From contig NZ_WPZY01000033.1 in NCBI RefSeq assembly GCF_013031405.1, positions 1 to 33,925 of the forward strand: DNA of 33,925 bases. The letters run 5' to 3'. A program made the translations under genes and the position numbers. The DNA comes from Ruegeria sp. HKCCD8929 (lineage in GTDB: Bacteria; Pseudomonadota; Alphaproteobacteria; Rhodobacterales; Rhodobacteraceae). A model generated the notes under the pieces. It searched no databases and was not told the DNA's origin. It saw only the letters and a list, made by a program, of their open reading frames with translations. This document shows, piece by piece, positions 15,857-25,980 of this stretch (positions are counted from its first letter, which is position 1; each line of letters opens with the position of its first letter).

Positions 15857-16978
15857 GTGTCCGATCTGTTTTTCTACGGCACGCTGCGTCATGCGCCGCT
15901 GCTTGAGGTGGTGTTGGGCCGCCCGGCCTCGGACATCGATCTGACCCGGGCAACGTTGGCCGATCACGCAGTTCACGAGGTCGGCGATCAGGTATTCCCG
16001 ATGATCGTGCATGCACCCGGTGAACGGGCCGAGGGCGTTCTCGTGCGGGGCCTTGGGCTTGACGATATCGCACGGCTGGAATTCTACATGGGCGGGTTCG
16101 ACTTTGATCTGGAGCCCCGCCTGCTGGAGCTTCCCGATGGCAGCAAAGCCGAGGCGCAGGTTTTTGTTCCGGAGCCGGATTTGTGGAAAGCGGGCGAGCA
16201 GTGGGTGTTTTCGGACTGGGCCGGATCCTGGGGTGAACTGACCCTGCATGCGGCAAGGGAAATCATGGGGCATTACGGCCGGATGACGGCGGCCGAGATC
16301 GCCCGCAGTTTTGGTGCCATCCGTGTGCGCGCGGCGGCGCGGGTTGCTGCCAGTCGCCGACCCAAGGATCCCGAGCGTGACGTGGAGCGCGATGTCATCG
16401 TGCAGGACCACAGATACGCCTATATCGGGTATTTCGGGCACGAAGAAATGACACTTCGCCACCGGCAGCATGACGGTTCGATGGGTCCGGTTCTGAACCG
16501 AAGCGCGCTGATGAACGGGCAGGCCTCGGTCGTACTGCCCTACGACCCGGTTCGCGACCGCGTCGTTCTGATCGAGCAGTTTCGCCCGCCGGTTTACATG
16601 ATCGGCGATCCCGCCCCCTGGATGTGGGAAGCGGTTGCCGGCATGGTCGATCCGGGCGAGACCCCGCTTGAGGCCGCTTATCGCGAAGCGCGGGAAGAGG
16701 CGCATGTGTCCTTGCGCGGCGCCGAATATGTCGGCGGCGCCTATTCCTCGTCAGGGTCGTCATCCGAATTCCTGCATCTCTATGTCGGTCTCGCCGATCT
16801 GACCGAGACCACCGAAACGGGCGGGGTCGAGCATGAAGGCGAGGATATCCGCAGCCGCATCATATCCTTCGATACGCTGATGCAGATGGTGGATCGCCAC
16901 GAAATCAAGAACATCCAGCTTTTGACCATTGCCAATTGGCTGGCCCGGCACCGCGATCGATTGCGTGCCGAGGCGTGA
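15857..16978 (+). CDS. trgB: TrgB: GGCT-like domain fused to a Nudix hydrolase
   Basis: This 373-residue protein has two domains. The N-terminal third begins DLFFYGTLRH, the start signature of the gamma-glutamylcyclotransferase-like fold, and continues to about residue 110. The C-terminal half (about 180-373) is a Nudix hydrolase of the ADP-ribose pyrophosphatase type, with a box running from G262 to V284 (G-x5-E-x7-REAREEAHV; His replaces the usual Gly near the end). In the GGCT-like part the position expected to hold the catalytic Glu (LDxxEG) reads LEFYMG, with Met78, so this half may be non-catalytic. The start is GTG, with AAGGAAG 10 nt upstream. Its role in tellurite resistance is known only from genetics in Rhodobacter. 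Confidence 0.87.
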   Translation: MSDLFFYGTLRHAPLLEVVLGRPASDIDLTRATLADHAVHEVGDQVFPMIVHAPGERAEGVLVRGLGLDDIARLEFYMGGFDFDLEPRLLELPDGSKAEAQVFVPEPDLWKAGEQWVFSDWAGSWGELTLHAAREIMGHYGRMTAAEIARSFGAIRVRAAARVAASRRPKDPERDVERDVIVQDHRYAYIGYFGHEEMTLRHRQHDGSMGPVLNRSALMNGQASVVLPYDPVRDRVVLIEQFRPPVYMIGDPAPWMWEAVAGMVDPGETPLEAAYREAREEAHVSLRGAEYVGGAYSSSGSSSEFLHLYVGLADLTETTETGGVEHEGEDIRSRIISFDTLMQMVDRHEIKNIQLLTIANWLARHRDRLRAEA

Positions 16979-16998
16979 CGGGCCGGGGCGTCATCTCA

Positions 16999-17017
16999 GC
17001 TTGAGGTCGGCTTGAGG
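16999..17017 (+). promoter_or_regulatory. Direct repeat upstream of cysK, possible operator
   Basis: The octamer GCTTGAGG occurs at 16999-17006 and again at 17010-17017, a period of 11 bp, so both copies face the same side of the helix. It lies 45-63 bp before the cysK start, inside the 83-bp trgB-cysK gap. A transcription-factor site is possible. I do not recognise the regulator. Confidence 0.35.
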
Positions 17018-17061
17018 CACCTGTACACCGGGGCAAGTAATTCGAACACGCGAGGGGCACC

Positions 17062-18096
17062 ATGCGCATTGCACGAGATCTGGCGGACGCCGTTGGCAAA
17101 ACACCTCTGATCCGGCTGCGCCGCATCAGCGAAGAAACCGGCTGCGAGATCCTCGGCAAGGCCGAGTTCATGAACCCAGGACAATCGGTCAAGGATCGCG
17201 CCGCGCTCTACATCATTCGCGATGCCATTGCGCGTGGCGATCTCAAGCCGGGCGGCACCATCGTGGAAGGGACGGCGGGAAACACCGGCATCGGATTGGC
17301 GCTGGTCGGGGCCTCGATGGGGTTCAAGACGGTAATCGTGATCCCCGAAACCCAGTCGGAAGAGAAAAAAGACATGCTGCGGCTGGCGGGCGCGCAACTG
17401 GTGCAGGTGCCTGCCGCGCCCTACCGCAACCCCAACAACTTTGTTCATTATTCGCGCCGTTTGGCCGAAGAACTGGCGCAAACCGAACCCAACGGCGCGA
17501 TCTGGGCCAACCAGTTCGACAACGTGGCCAACCGGCAGGCGCATGTGGAAACCACCGGCCCGGAAATCTGGGAGCAGACCGGCGGCAAAGTGGACGGTTT
17601 CGTCAGCGCCGTTGGCTCGGGCGGAACGCTGGCGGGGGTGGCCGATGCGTTGCAGCCCAAGGGCGTCAAGATCGCGTTGGCCGACCCGATGGGCGCCGCG
17701 CTTTACAGCTATTACACCACCGGCGAGCTGGCGATGGAGGGCGGCTCGATCGCCGAGGGCATCGGACAGGTGCGCATCACCAAGAACCTCGAAGGGTTCA
17801 CCCCCGACTTCTCGTATCAGGTCACTGACAATGAGGCGGTGCCATACATCTTCGACCTGCTGCGCGAGGAAGGGCTGGTCATGGGCGGCTCGACCGCGAT
17901 CAACATGGCCGGTGCCGTGCGTCTGGCCAAGGATCTGGGCCCGGGCCACACCATCGTCACCGTTCTGTGTGACTACGGCACGCGATATCAGTCGAAACTG
18001 TTCAATCCCGACTTCCTGCGGGAAAAGGAACTTCCGGTGCCGGACTGGATGACCGAAGCGCCCCGCAGTATCCCGGGCGTGTTCGAGGACGTCTGA
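17062..18096 (+). CDS. cysK: Cysteine synthase A (O-acetylserine sulfhydrylase)
   Basis: This PLP enzyme makes cysteine from O-acetylserine and sulfide. The 344-residue protein has GKTPLIRL at 12-19, the PLP lysine in NPGQSVKDR (K44), the phosphate-binding TAGNTGIGLA segment near 75 and the GSGGTLAGV loop near 187, as in CysK/CysM. It is slightly longer than E. coli CysK. It lies next to trgAB exactly as in the Rhodobacter tellurite locus. Cysteine supply supports the thiol pool that tellurite attacks; that link is inferred. Its stop codon overlaps the start of the MscS gene (TGATG), so the two are probably translationally coupled. Confidence 0.95.
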   Translation: MRIARDLADAVGKTPLIRLRRISEETGCEILGKAEFMNPGQSVKDRAALYIIRDAIARGDLKPGGTIVEGTAGNTGIGLALVGASMGFKTVIVIPETQSEEKKDMLRLAGAQLVQVPAAPYRNPNNFVHYSRRLAEELAQTEPNGAIWANQFDNVANRQAHVETTGPEIWEQTGGKVDGFVSAVGSGGTLAGVADALQPKGVKIALADPMGAALYSYYTTGELAMEGGSIAEGIGQVRITKNLEGFTPDFSYQVTDNEAVPYIFDLLREEGLVMGGSTAINMAGAVRLAKDLGPGHTIVTVLCDYGTRYQSKLFNPDFLREKELPVPDWMTEAPRSIPGVFEDV

Positions 18097-20531
18097 TGCT
18101 GCGGCTGGGCCGTATTATATGCGCGTTGCTGACCGTCATCTTGCTGGGGCTGGGGGTCTCTGCCCTGGCCCAGACGGCCGAGGAACAGCGTGAGCATTAT
18201 CAGCAATGGCTCAAGACCGCCACGCGCGCGGAAGAAGTGGTTGACGCCAATCGGGCCTCGAACGCGGCGCTGGAAAAGCTGCGATCCGAGATCGATGGGT
18301 ATCGTGAGATCTTCAACAACGTCCGCAACGAGAACACCGACCGGATCAAGACCCTTGAGGGGCAACTGCAGGCCCTTGGCCCCAAGCCTGAGGATGGCAC
18401 AGAGGAATCGCCGGATATCGCCGCGCTGCGCACCCATCTGAACGAGCAACTCGACAAGCTGCGTGTGCCAAGGATCATCGGTGAAGAGGCGTTCAGCCGC
18501 GCCAACGGGCTGATCAGCGAGATCGACCGCATCCTGCGGGACCGGCAGGCGAAAGAGTTGCTGCAACGCGGGCCGTCGCCCGTTGATCTGCGTCACTGGC
18601 CCGATGCGCTGACGGACATCCGGAACGCCGGGCGTTCACTGGTGAATGAGACGATCACCAATCTGCGGTCGGATGTGACGCGCGAGCGGATACACAACCG
18701 CGCCCCGGCCATTCTGGTGCTCGTTTTAATCGCGGCATTGCTGCTGGCGCGCGGCAAACGGTGGTCGGAACGGGCGGGCGCCTATATGCGGGCCATGGGC
18801 GGGCGCGGGACCGGGGTGTGGTCCTTTCTGGTGTCCCTGTCCCGTATCCTGTTTCCGTGGCTGGGTGTCTATGCGCTGACGGTGGCCGTGTCGCTGAGCG
18901 GTGTTCTGGGCGTGCGCGGAACTTTGGTTTTGGAGCAGGTGCCGTATTGGGCGGCGATCATCCTTTATTATAACTGGATCGGGCGCCAGATCTTCCTGAT
19001 GGGCGCGTCAGGCCGGTTCCGGGGCCTGGCCCCGGGGCAGATCACTGAGCTGCGGATTCATATCGATCTGCTGGCGGTGATGCTGGTGCTGCAGGATCTG
19101 GTGAGGCTGTTCGAGCGGATCGAGAACATCTCGGACGCGACCCGGGCCGTGACCGGTTTTCCGGTTATCGTAGCCACTGCGCTGCTGCTGCTGCGCCTGC
19201 AACAGATTCGCACGCGCGACAACGGAGACGAGCCGGCGGACGGGGCGGAACCTGCGCGCGGCGGCGGGTTCAGCAAACTGATCGAGGTGTTCCGCCGCGG
19301 GTTGTTCCTGCTGGGCATCGCCTCGCCGGTTCTGGCCGCTTTTGGCTACACGAACGCTGCTGAAGGCATCGTGTTTCCGGCCGTCAAAACCCTGGCCCTG
19401 ATCGCGACGCTGGTCATCCTGCAGCGCTTTCTGGCCAGCGTTTATGGTTTGCTCAGCGGGCAGGGCGAGGCGGGGAGGGATTCGCTCTTTTCGGTCATCG
19501 TCGGCTTTGCTCTGGCAATTCTGGCCCTGCCGATCCTGGCGCTTTATTGGGGTGCGCGCGCGACCGATTTGACCGAGCTCTGGTCGCAGGCGCTGCTTGG
19601 CTTCGACATCGGCGGGGTGACGATCTCACCCACCAATTTCCTGACATTCGTGGCGATTTTCGCCATCGGTTATGCCTTGACTCGGCTGTTGCAGGGGGGG
19701 CTGCGCAACTCGCTGCTGCCCAAGACCCGGATCGATCCCGGCGGGCAGAACGCCATTGTCGCAGGCACCGGTTATGTCGGCATCTTCCTTGCCGCGCTCG
19801 TGGCCATCATCGGCGCCGGGTTCGACCTGTCTTCGCTGGCTATCGTCGCTGGTGCGCTGTCGGTCGGGATCGGGTTTGGCCTGCAAACCATCGTGTCGAA
19901 CTTCGTCTCGGGCATTATCCTGCTGGTCGAGCGCCCGATCTCGAAGGGCGATTGGATCGATGTGAACGGGCAGATGGGCTATGTCCGCGATATCTCGGTG
20001 CGCTCGACCCGGATCGAGACCTTTGACCGGACCGATGTCATCATCCCGAACTCGGACCTGATCAGCGGCACGGTGACCAACTACACCCGTGGCAACACGG
20101 TGGGCCGGGTGATCGTGCCCGTCGGCGTGGCCTATGGCACCGATACCCGCCGGATCGAGACCATTCTGGACGAGATCGCCAATGCCCATCCGATGGTGCT
20201 GGCAAACCCGGCACCCAGCGTGGTGTTTCAGGGCTTTGGCGCGGACTCGCTCGATTTCGAGATCCGCGCCATCCTGCGGGACGTGAACTGGGTGCTGTCG
20301 GTCAAATCCGACATGAACCACGAGATCAACCGGCGCTTTGTCGAAGAGGGGATCGAAATCCCATTCGCCCAGCGTGACGTCTGGCTGCGCAATCCCGAAA
20401 CTCTCGACCCCAAGACGGCCAGGGCACCCGAGACCAAGCCCGATGCGCCCAAGCCCGCGGCGGCGCCCAGCACCAGTCCTGTCGAAATGACCGAGGCCGA
20501 TATGGATATTGGGGGTGGCGATGACCACTGA
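18096..20531 (+). CDS. Large MscS-family mechanosensitive channel with DUF3772-like periplasmic domain
   Basis: This 811-residue inner-membrane protein has a cleavable signal (hydrophobic to the ALA near residue 26). A helical periplasmic region follows to about 200, resembling DUF3772, then about ten membrane segments between 205 and 610. The MscS core comes next: pore-lining helix rich in Gly/Ala at about 580-605 (GALSVGIGFGLQTIVSNF), beta domain starting ERPISKGDWIDV, and the C-terminal alpha/beta part to about 770. The last 40 residues are Pro/Ala/Asp-rich. Such channels release solutes on osmotic downshock. It is coupled to cysK by a TGATG overlap, and its own end overlaps the alaX start by 11 bp. 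Confidence 0.92.
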   Translation: MLRLGRIICALLTVILLGLGVSALAQTAEEQREHYQQWLKTATRAEEVVDANRASNAALEKLRSEIDGYREIFNNVRNENTDRIKTLEGQLQALGPKPEDGTEESPDIAALRTHLNEQLDKLRVPRIIGEEAFSRANGLISEIDRILRDRQAKELLQRGPSPVDLRHWPDALTDIRNAGRSLVNETITNLRSDVTRERIHNRAPAILVLVLIAALLLARGKRWSERAGAYMRAMGGRGTGVWSFLVSLSRILFPWLGVYALTVAVSLSGVLGVRGTLVLEQVPYWAAIILYYNWIGRQIFLMGASGRFRGLAPGQITELRIHIDLLAVMLVLQDLVRLFERIENISDATRAVTGFPVIVATALLLLRLQQIRTRDNGDEPADGAEPARGGGFSKLIEVFRRGLFLLGIASPVLAAFGYTNAAEGIVFPAVKTLALIATLVILQRFLASVYGLLSGQGEAGRDSLFSVIVGFALAILALPILALYWGARATDLTELWSQALLGFDIGGVTISPTNFLTFVAIFAIGYALTRLLQGGLRNSLLPKTRIDPGGQNAIVAGTGYVGIFLAALVAIIGAGFDLSSLAIVAGALSVGIGFGLQTIVSNFVSGIILLVERPISKGDWIDVNGQMGYVRDISVRSTRIETFDRTDVIIPNSDLISGTVTNYTRGNTVGRVIVPVGVAYGTDTRRIETILDEIANAHPMVLANPAPSVVFQGFGADSLDFEIRAILRDVNWVLSVKSDMNHEINRRFVEEGIEIPFAQRDVWLRNPETLDPKTARAPETKPDAPKPAAAPSTSPVEMTEADMDIGGGDDH

Positions 20532-21243
20532 GATGCTCTTTCGCGACGACGCCTATCTGCGCAGTGCACCCGGCACCGTCACGGGCCATACATCCGACGG
20601 CGGCGTGATCCTGAACCGCTCTCTGTTCTATCCGACCGGTGGCGGTCAGCCCGGCGATGGCGGGCGGCTGTTGTGGGACGGTGGTGAGATGACTGTGGCA
20701 ACCGCCATCAAAGGTGAAGAGGGTGCTATCGTTCTGGTGCCAGCGGAGGGCGAAGCTGCGCCCGCAGTCGGCACCTGGACCACGCAGGAACTGGATTGGG
20801 ACCGACGGTACAGGCACATGCGCGTACACACTGCACTGCATCTGCTCTCGGTGGTGATCCCGTTGGAGGTCACTGGCGGTTCCATCGGGACCGAAAAGGG
20901 CAGGCTCGACTTCAACATGCCCGAGGCGCCGCAGGACAAGGAGGCGTTGCAGACGCAGCTGCAGGAGCTGATCGACCGCGACCTGCCGGTGACCGAGGAC
21001 TGGATCACCGATGAGGAGCTCGACGCAAATCCCGGGCTGGTCAAGACCATGTCGGTCTCACCCCCGCGCGGATCGGGCCGGGTGCGGCTGGTCAGGATCG
21101 GGGAAGGTGCAGCGCAGGTCGACCTGCAACCCTGCGGCGGCACTCATGTGGCTCGCACCGCCGAGATCGGGCGTATCCGTCTGGGAAAGGTTGAGAAAAA
21201 GGGCAGGCAGAACCGCCGTGTCTATCTGCATCTCGACGACTGA
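20521..21243 (+). CDS. alaX: Alanyl-tRNA editing protein AlaX
   Basis: AlaX hydrolyses tRNA(Ala) mischarged with serine or glycine. The 240-residue protein has GGVILNRSLFYPTGGGQPGD at 27-46, the zinc-site HxxxH in RVHTALHLL (H103, H107) and the second zinc motif CGGTH (C205, H209), as in the AlaRS editing domain. It lacks any aminoacylation domain, so it is a free-standing editor. The ATG at 20521 lies within the last codons of the MscS gene (11-bp overlap), with GGGGGTGG upstream. The tRNA-Ser gene follows 56 bp after its stop. Confidence 0.93.
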   Translation: MTTEMLFRDDAYLRSAPGTVTGHTSDGGVILNRSLFYPTGGGQPGDGGRLLWDGGEMTVATAIKGEEGAIVLVPAEGEAAPAVGTWTTQELDWDRRYRHMRVHTALHLLSVVIPLEVTGGSIGTEKGRLDFNMPEAPQDKEALQTQLQELIDRDLPVTEDWITDEELDANPGLVKTMSVSPPRGSGRVRLVRIGEGAAQVDLQPCGGTHVARTAEIGRIRLGKVEKKGRQNRRVYLHLDD

Positions 21244-21260
21244 TTGGGCATAATCGCCCC

Positions 21261-21290
21261 TTGCAAATCCTGTGGCGATCGTCCAAATAT
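21261..21290 (+). promoter_or_regulatory. Candidate tRNA-Ser promoter
   Basis: TTGCAA (21261-21266) and AAATAT (21285-21290) are separated by 18 bp. The tRNA begins 9 bp after the second element. The -35 is good but the -10 matches only three of six consensus bases, and the implied leader is very short, so this is tentative. Confidence 0.3.
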
Positions 21291-21299
21291 CCCCGGCAC

Positions 21300-21389
21300 G
21301 GAGAGGTGGCCGAGTGGTCGAAGGCGCACGCCTGGAAAGTGTGTAGGCGGGAAACCGTCTCCAGGGTTCGAATCCCTGTCTCTCCGCCA
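21300..21389 (+). tRNA. tRNA-Ser (anticodon GGA)
   Basis: The acceptor stem GGAGAGG pairs with TCTCTCC (one G-U), followed by discriminator G and encoded CCA at 21387-21389. The anticodon loop CTGGAAA has GGA at 21334-21336, preceded by T. A long variable arm (GTGTAGGCGGGAAACCGTC region) marks it as a class II tRNA, and the T arm reads AGGGTTCGAATCCCT. Length is 90 nt. It decodes UCC and UCU. Confidence 0.97.
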
Positions 21390-21566
21390 TAACCTTCTGA
21401 AATAAAACCGCTATTTCTGTCACTGGATGTATCATCCTGCGGCTCGTCTGCCTCCGCCGGCGGGACGATTGTGCTGCGCCATACCGATTACGGCAGTTTT
21501 GCTGTATAACGCCTGCACTTTCAGAAAGAAAAACGCACCTGAATTAACTCAGCAGGAGTGATTGAT

Positions 21567-22055
21567 ATGACCAACACACTTGATATCCAACAACCACAGC
21601 CATTCGATCTGGTGGACTCGAACATCCTGATTGCCGGGAACGCCACGGCGTTCGAGGGGACACTCAGCATTCGCGTATCGGAAGGGCATGACGAGTATTC
21701 GTCCTTTGCCACGGTGGGCTCGCTTGGGCTCCGGCAGTTTCAGGGCTCCATCGAGATCCCCGACACCAACACCTTCAAACTCAACCGCCTGTTTCTTACC
21801 CTTGCCGACGATACCGGCAACCCGAACGGCCCGTCGGTCGTGATCCCGGTCCTGTTCGGCCCGCTCATTTTGCCGGGCTACGGCGGATGGCGGCCTTATG
21901 TGGTGCAGCCGGGCGACACGCTGATCCAGATTGCGCAGGCGCAGTACGGCAATTCGAACTATCAACCGATTTTTGAGGCAAACCAGCACATTCTGAGCGA
22001 CCCGAACCTGATCTTCCCCGGTCAGGTGCTGCGCATCCCGAGGGATGATATCTGA
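21567..22055 (+). CDS. Small Gmad2-like plus LysM domain protein
   Basis: This 162-residue acidic protein has two parts. Residues about 5-100 resemble the Gmad2 immunoglobulin-like domain (IQQPQPFDLVDSNILIAG, then ATAFEGTL and a closing QGSIEIP strand). Residues 110-158 are a LysM module (YVVQPGDTLIQIAQAQYG, ending LIFPGQVLRIP), which usually binds peptidoglycan. No signal peptide or membrane segment is visible, so the route to the periplasm, if any, is unclear. ATG at 21567 is chosen because AGCAGGAG lies 8 nt upstream. It stands alone after tRNA-Ser, with a more AT-rich leader than its neighbours. The Gmad2 assignment is tentative and the LysM one firm. Confidence 0.82.
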   Translation: MTNTLDIQQPQPFDLVDSNILIAGNATAFEGTLSIRVSEGHDEYSSFATVGSLGLRQFQGSIEIPDTNTFKLNRLFLTLADDTGNPNGPSVVIPVLFGPLILPGYGGWRPYVVQPGDTLIQIAQAQYGNSNYQPIFEANQHILSDPNLIFPGQVLRIPRDDI

Positions 22056-22075
22056 AACTGTCTACAGCGGATGAG

Positions 22076-22107
22076 AGAGGCGCCCGGGGTCAGCCCGGGC
22101 GCCCTCT
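22076..22107. terminator. Stem-loop between convergent LysM and LIV binding-protein genes
   Basis: GGCGCCCGGG (22079-22088) pairs perfectly with CCCGGGCGCC (22094-22103) around a 5-nt loop, and the stem extends by AGA/TCT beyond a single bulged C. It separates two convergent genes. The T-tracts are weak on both sides, but the stem is very stable, so it probably terminates both transcripts. Confidence 0.75.
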
Positions 22108-22112
22108 GTATT

Positions 22113-23273
22113 TCATTCTTCGTAGATCTTCTTCCAGTTGCCACTCTCGACCACGTTCACATAAATCGAGTTCGCGCCCTGATGGTCATCAGGGCCATAA
22201 TCGATGTGATTGCCGACCAGATCATCCATGTAATCCAGCGTCTCCATCGCGGCGATAAAGCTGTCGTGGGTCAGATCGGGGCCTGCGGCCTCGAGCGCCT
22301 TGACCATCATCTCGGCAGCCGCATAGCCCAGCATGGCAAAGCCCACCGCATCCTCGCCGGTGGCGGCCTTGTATTCCTCGATGAACGCTTTGGGTGCAGG
22401 TTCTTCAGCCCGGGCCCAGAGGTCCTGCCACGAGGCTGCGGCATAAAACCCTTCGGTCACTCCGCCAGGAACCCGCGCTACGACGGTCAGGAAGCTGGCC
22501 GAGGTGCCCATGAATTTCATGTCTGTCAGCCCCATCTTCTTGGCGGTGCCGACCACGGTGATGGCCTGCCGCACGCCCAGCGCCATGGTGACGATGTCAC
22601 ACCCCGCCTCCTTGAGCTTGGACAGAGAGCCCACGAAATCGGTCTCGTCCGGCTTGTGGGTGGTCTCGGCGGCGAAGGTGATGCCGGCCTCTTCGGCCCC
22701 GGCGCGCGAGCCTTCAAGGATCTCCTTGCCGAAATCGGTCGGCAGGTACATCGTGCAGACCTCTTGCGCGCCATGTTCACCGGCGAGATAGCCCACGCCC
22801 ACGCGGCTCTGGTCGTAATAGCTGGAGAACGAGGTGAACTTGTTCTTCATCGGCTCCTGCAGCATCTGCCGTGCCGCCGACAGGGGGGCCACGTTCGGGA
22901 TGCCCTTGGGATCGAGCAGCTTGAAACCCGCCAGATTCATCGGTGTGCCGAGGCTTTGCAGCATGGCAAACACCTTGTCGCGATTGAGCAGCTTGTTGTA
23001 GCCCTGCATCGCGCGCGGCATCTGGTACCCGTTGTCCTCGACCACGTAGCGGATCTTGCGTCCATGCACGCCGCCCGCCGCGTTGACCCGGTCGAACACC
23101 ACATTCGCCCCCTTGACGGCAGGCACGCCCACCGCAGCAAAGATGCCGCTGAGGTCATTTACCGAGCCGATGACGATCTCATCGTCGGTGACACCTTGCG
23201 TTTCAGCACTAGCCCACGTTGCCGCCGCCGTCAGCGCCGTGGCCGCGGCCAACCGCTTGATCATAATCCTCAT
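22113..23273 (-). CDS. LIV-type ABC transporter periplasmic binding protein
   Basis: This 386-residue binding protein of the leucine/isoleucine/valine (LivJ/K-like) type has a signal peptide to about residue 23 (ATWASA). It then reads EIVIGSVNDLSG, GGVHGRKIRYVVEDN and a two-lobed receptor-family fold with KLKEAGCDIVTMALG near 220. GGAGGAG lies 6 nt before ATG. It is the last gene of the leftward cluster, after the acyl-CoA ligase, so the pair suggests that the ligand is a carboxylic acid that is CoA-activated after uptake, rather than a branched-chain amino acid. That is inference from context. Confidence 0.92.
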   Translation of the reverse strand: MRIMIKRLAAATALTAAATWASAETQGVTDDEIVIGSVNDLSGIFAAVGVPAVKGANVVFDRVNAAGGVHGRKIRYVVEDNGYQMPRAMQGYNKLLNRDKVFAMLQSLGTPMNLAGFKLLDPKGIPNVAPLSAARQMLQEPMKNKFTSFSSYYDQSRVGVGYLAGEHGAQEVCTMYLPTDFGKEILEGSRAGAEEAGITFAAETTHKPDETDFVGSLSKLKEAGCDIVTMALGVRQAITVVGTAKKMGLTDMKFMGTSASFLTVVARVPGGVTEGFYAAASWQDLWARAEEPAPKAFIEEYKAATGEDAVGFAMLGYAAAEMMVKALEAAGPDLTHDSFIAAMETLDYMDDLVGNHIDYGPDDHQGANSIYVNVVESGNWKKIYEE

Positions 23274-23302
23274 ATTTCTCCTCCCTTCGGGTCATCCCTG
23301 AC

Positions 23303-25189
<1,887 letters not shown>

Positions 25190-25206
25190 CTGGCTCACCT
25201 CCTCGC

Positions 25207-25980
25207 TTATCGCCATGTCTTCTTGCGCTTCCAGCGGCGGTTTTCCCGCGCGCCTTCTTCCTGAACGCCCAGATAGAAGTTCTGGATGTCCTCGGACTTC
25301 ATCAACTCGTCGGCCGTGCCGTCCATCACGATCCGGCCCACTTCCATCACATAGCCATCATGCGCCAGTTCCAGCGCGGCGCGGGCATTCTGTTCGACCA
25401 GCATCATGGTCATGTTCTGCTCGGTGTTGAGCCGTTTCAGGATAGCAAAGATTTCCTGCACGAGGATCGGGGAGAGCCCCAGCGAGGGTTCGTCCAGCAA
25501 CATGATCTGCGGGTTGGCCATCAGCCCGCGCCCGATGGCCAGCATCTGTTGCTGCCCGCCGGAGAGTGTCCCGGCCTCCTGATCGCGGCGTTCGGCAAGG
25601 ATGGGAAAGTAGGAGAATACCAGTTCCCGGTCGCGCTCGACCTGCGCCTTGTCGGGCGAGGTATAGGCGCCGAGGCTCAGGTTCTCGTCGACCGTGAGCA
25701 GGGGAAACACCTCGCGCCCCTCGGGGACATGCACGATGCCTTTCTGCACCACCTTGTGGGGTTCCGAGCCCTGGATGTCCTCACCGTCGAAGGTGATGGT
25801 GCCCTTTTCCGGGTCCATCACGCCCGAGACGGTTTTCATCAGCGTGGTCTTGCCCGCGCCATTGGCGCCGAGGATCGAGACGATGCGGCCCGGATGCACA
25901 TCCAGCGAGACACCGCGAATGGCCATGATCGGGCCGTAAAAACTCTCGATATTGCGGATTTTCAGGATCGGCTCGGTCAT
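25207..25980 (-). CDS. livF: LIV-type ABC transporter ATPase, LivF-like
   Basis: This 257-residue nucleotide-binding subunit has Walker A GANGAGKTT at 38-46, the Q-loop VPEGREVFPLLTV, signature LSGGQQQML and Walker B IMLLDEPSLGL. The form of the sequence (short, with EGREVFP) identifies the LivF type. ATG at 25980 overlaps the livG stop in an ATGA junction, so translation is coupled. The C-terminal tail GARENRRWKRKKTWR is basic and longer than in E. coli LivF. With LivG it powers the LivH-LivM pore. Confidence 0.94.
   Translation of the reverse strand: MTEPILKIRNIESFYGPIMAIRGVSLDVHPGRIVSILGANGAGKTTLMKTVSGVMDPEKGTITFDGEDIQGSEPHKVVQKGIVHVPEGREVFPLLTVDENLSLGAYTSPDKAQVERDRELVFSYFPILAERRDQEAGTLSGGQQQMLAIGRGLMANPQIMLLDEPSLGLSPILVQEIFAILKRLNTEQNMTMMLVEQNARAALELAHDGYVMEVGRIVMDGTADELMKSEDIQNFYLGVQEEGARENRRWKRKKTWR

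Noticed and set aside
20521..21389. Functional link between AlaX (removes serine from tRNA-Ala) and the adjacent tRNA-Ser gene
   Set aside because: AlaX acts on tRNA-Ala, not tRNA-Ser; adjacency alone does not support a link.
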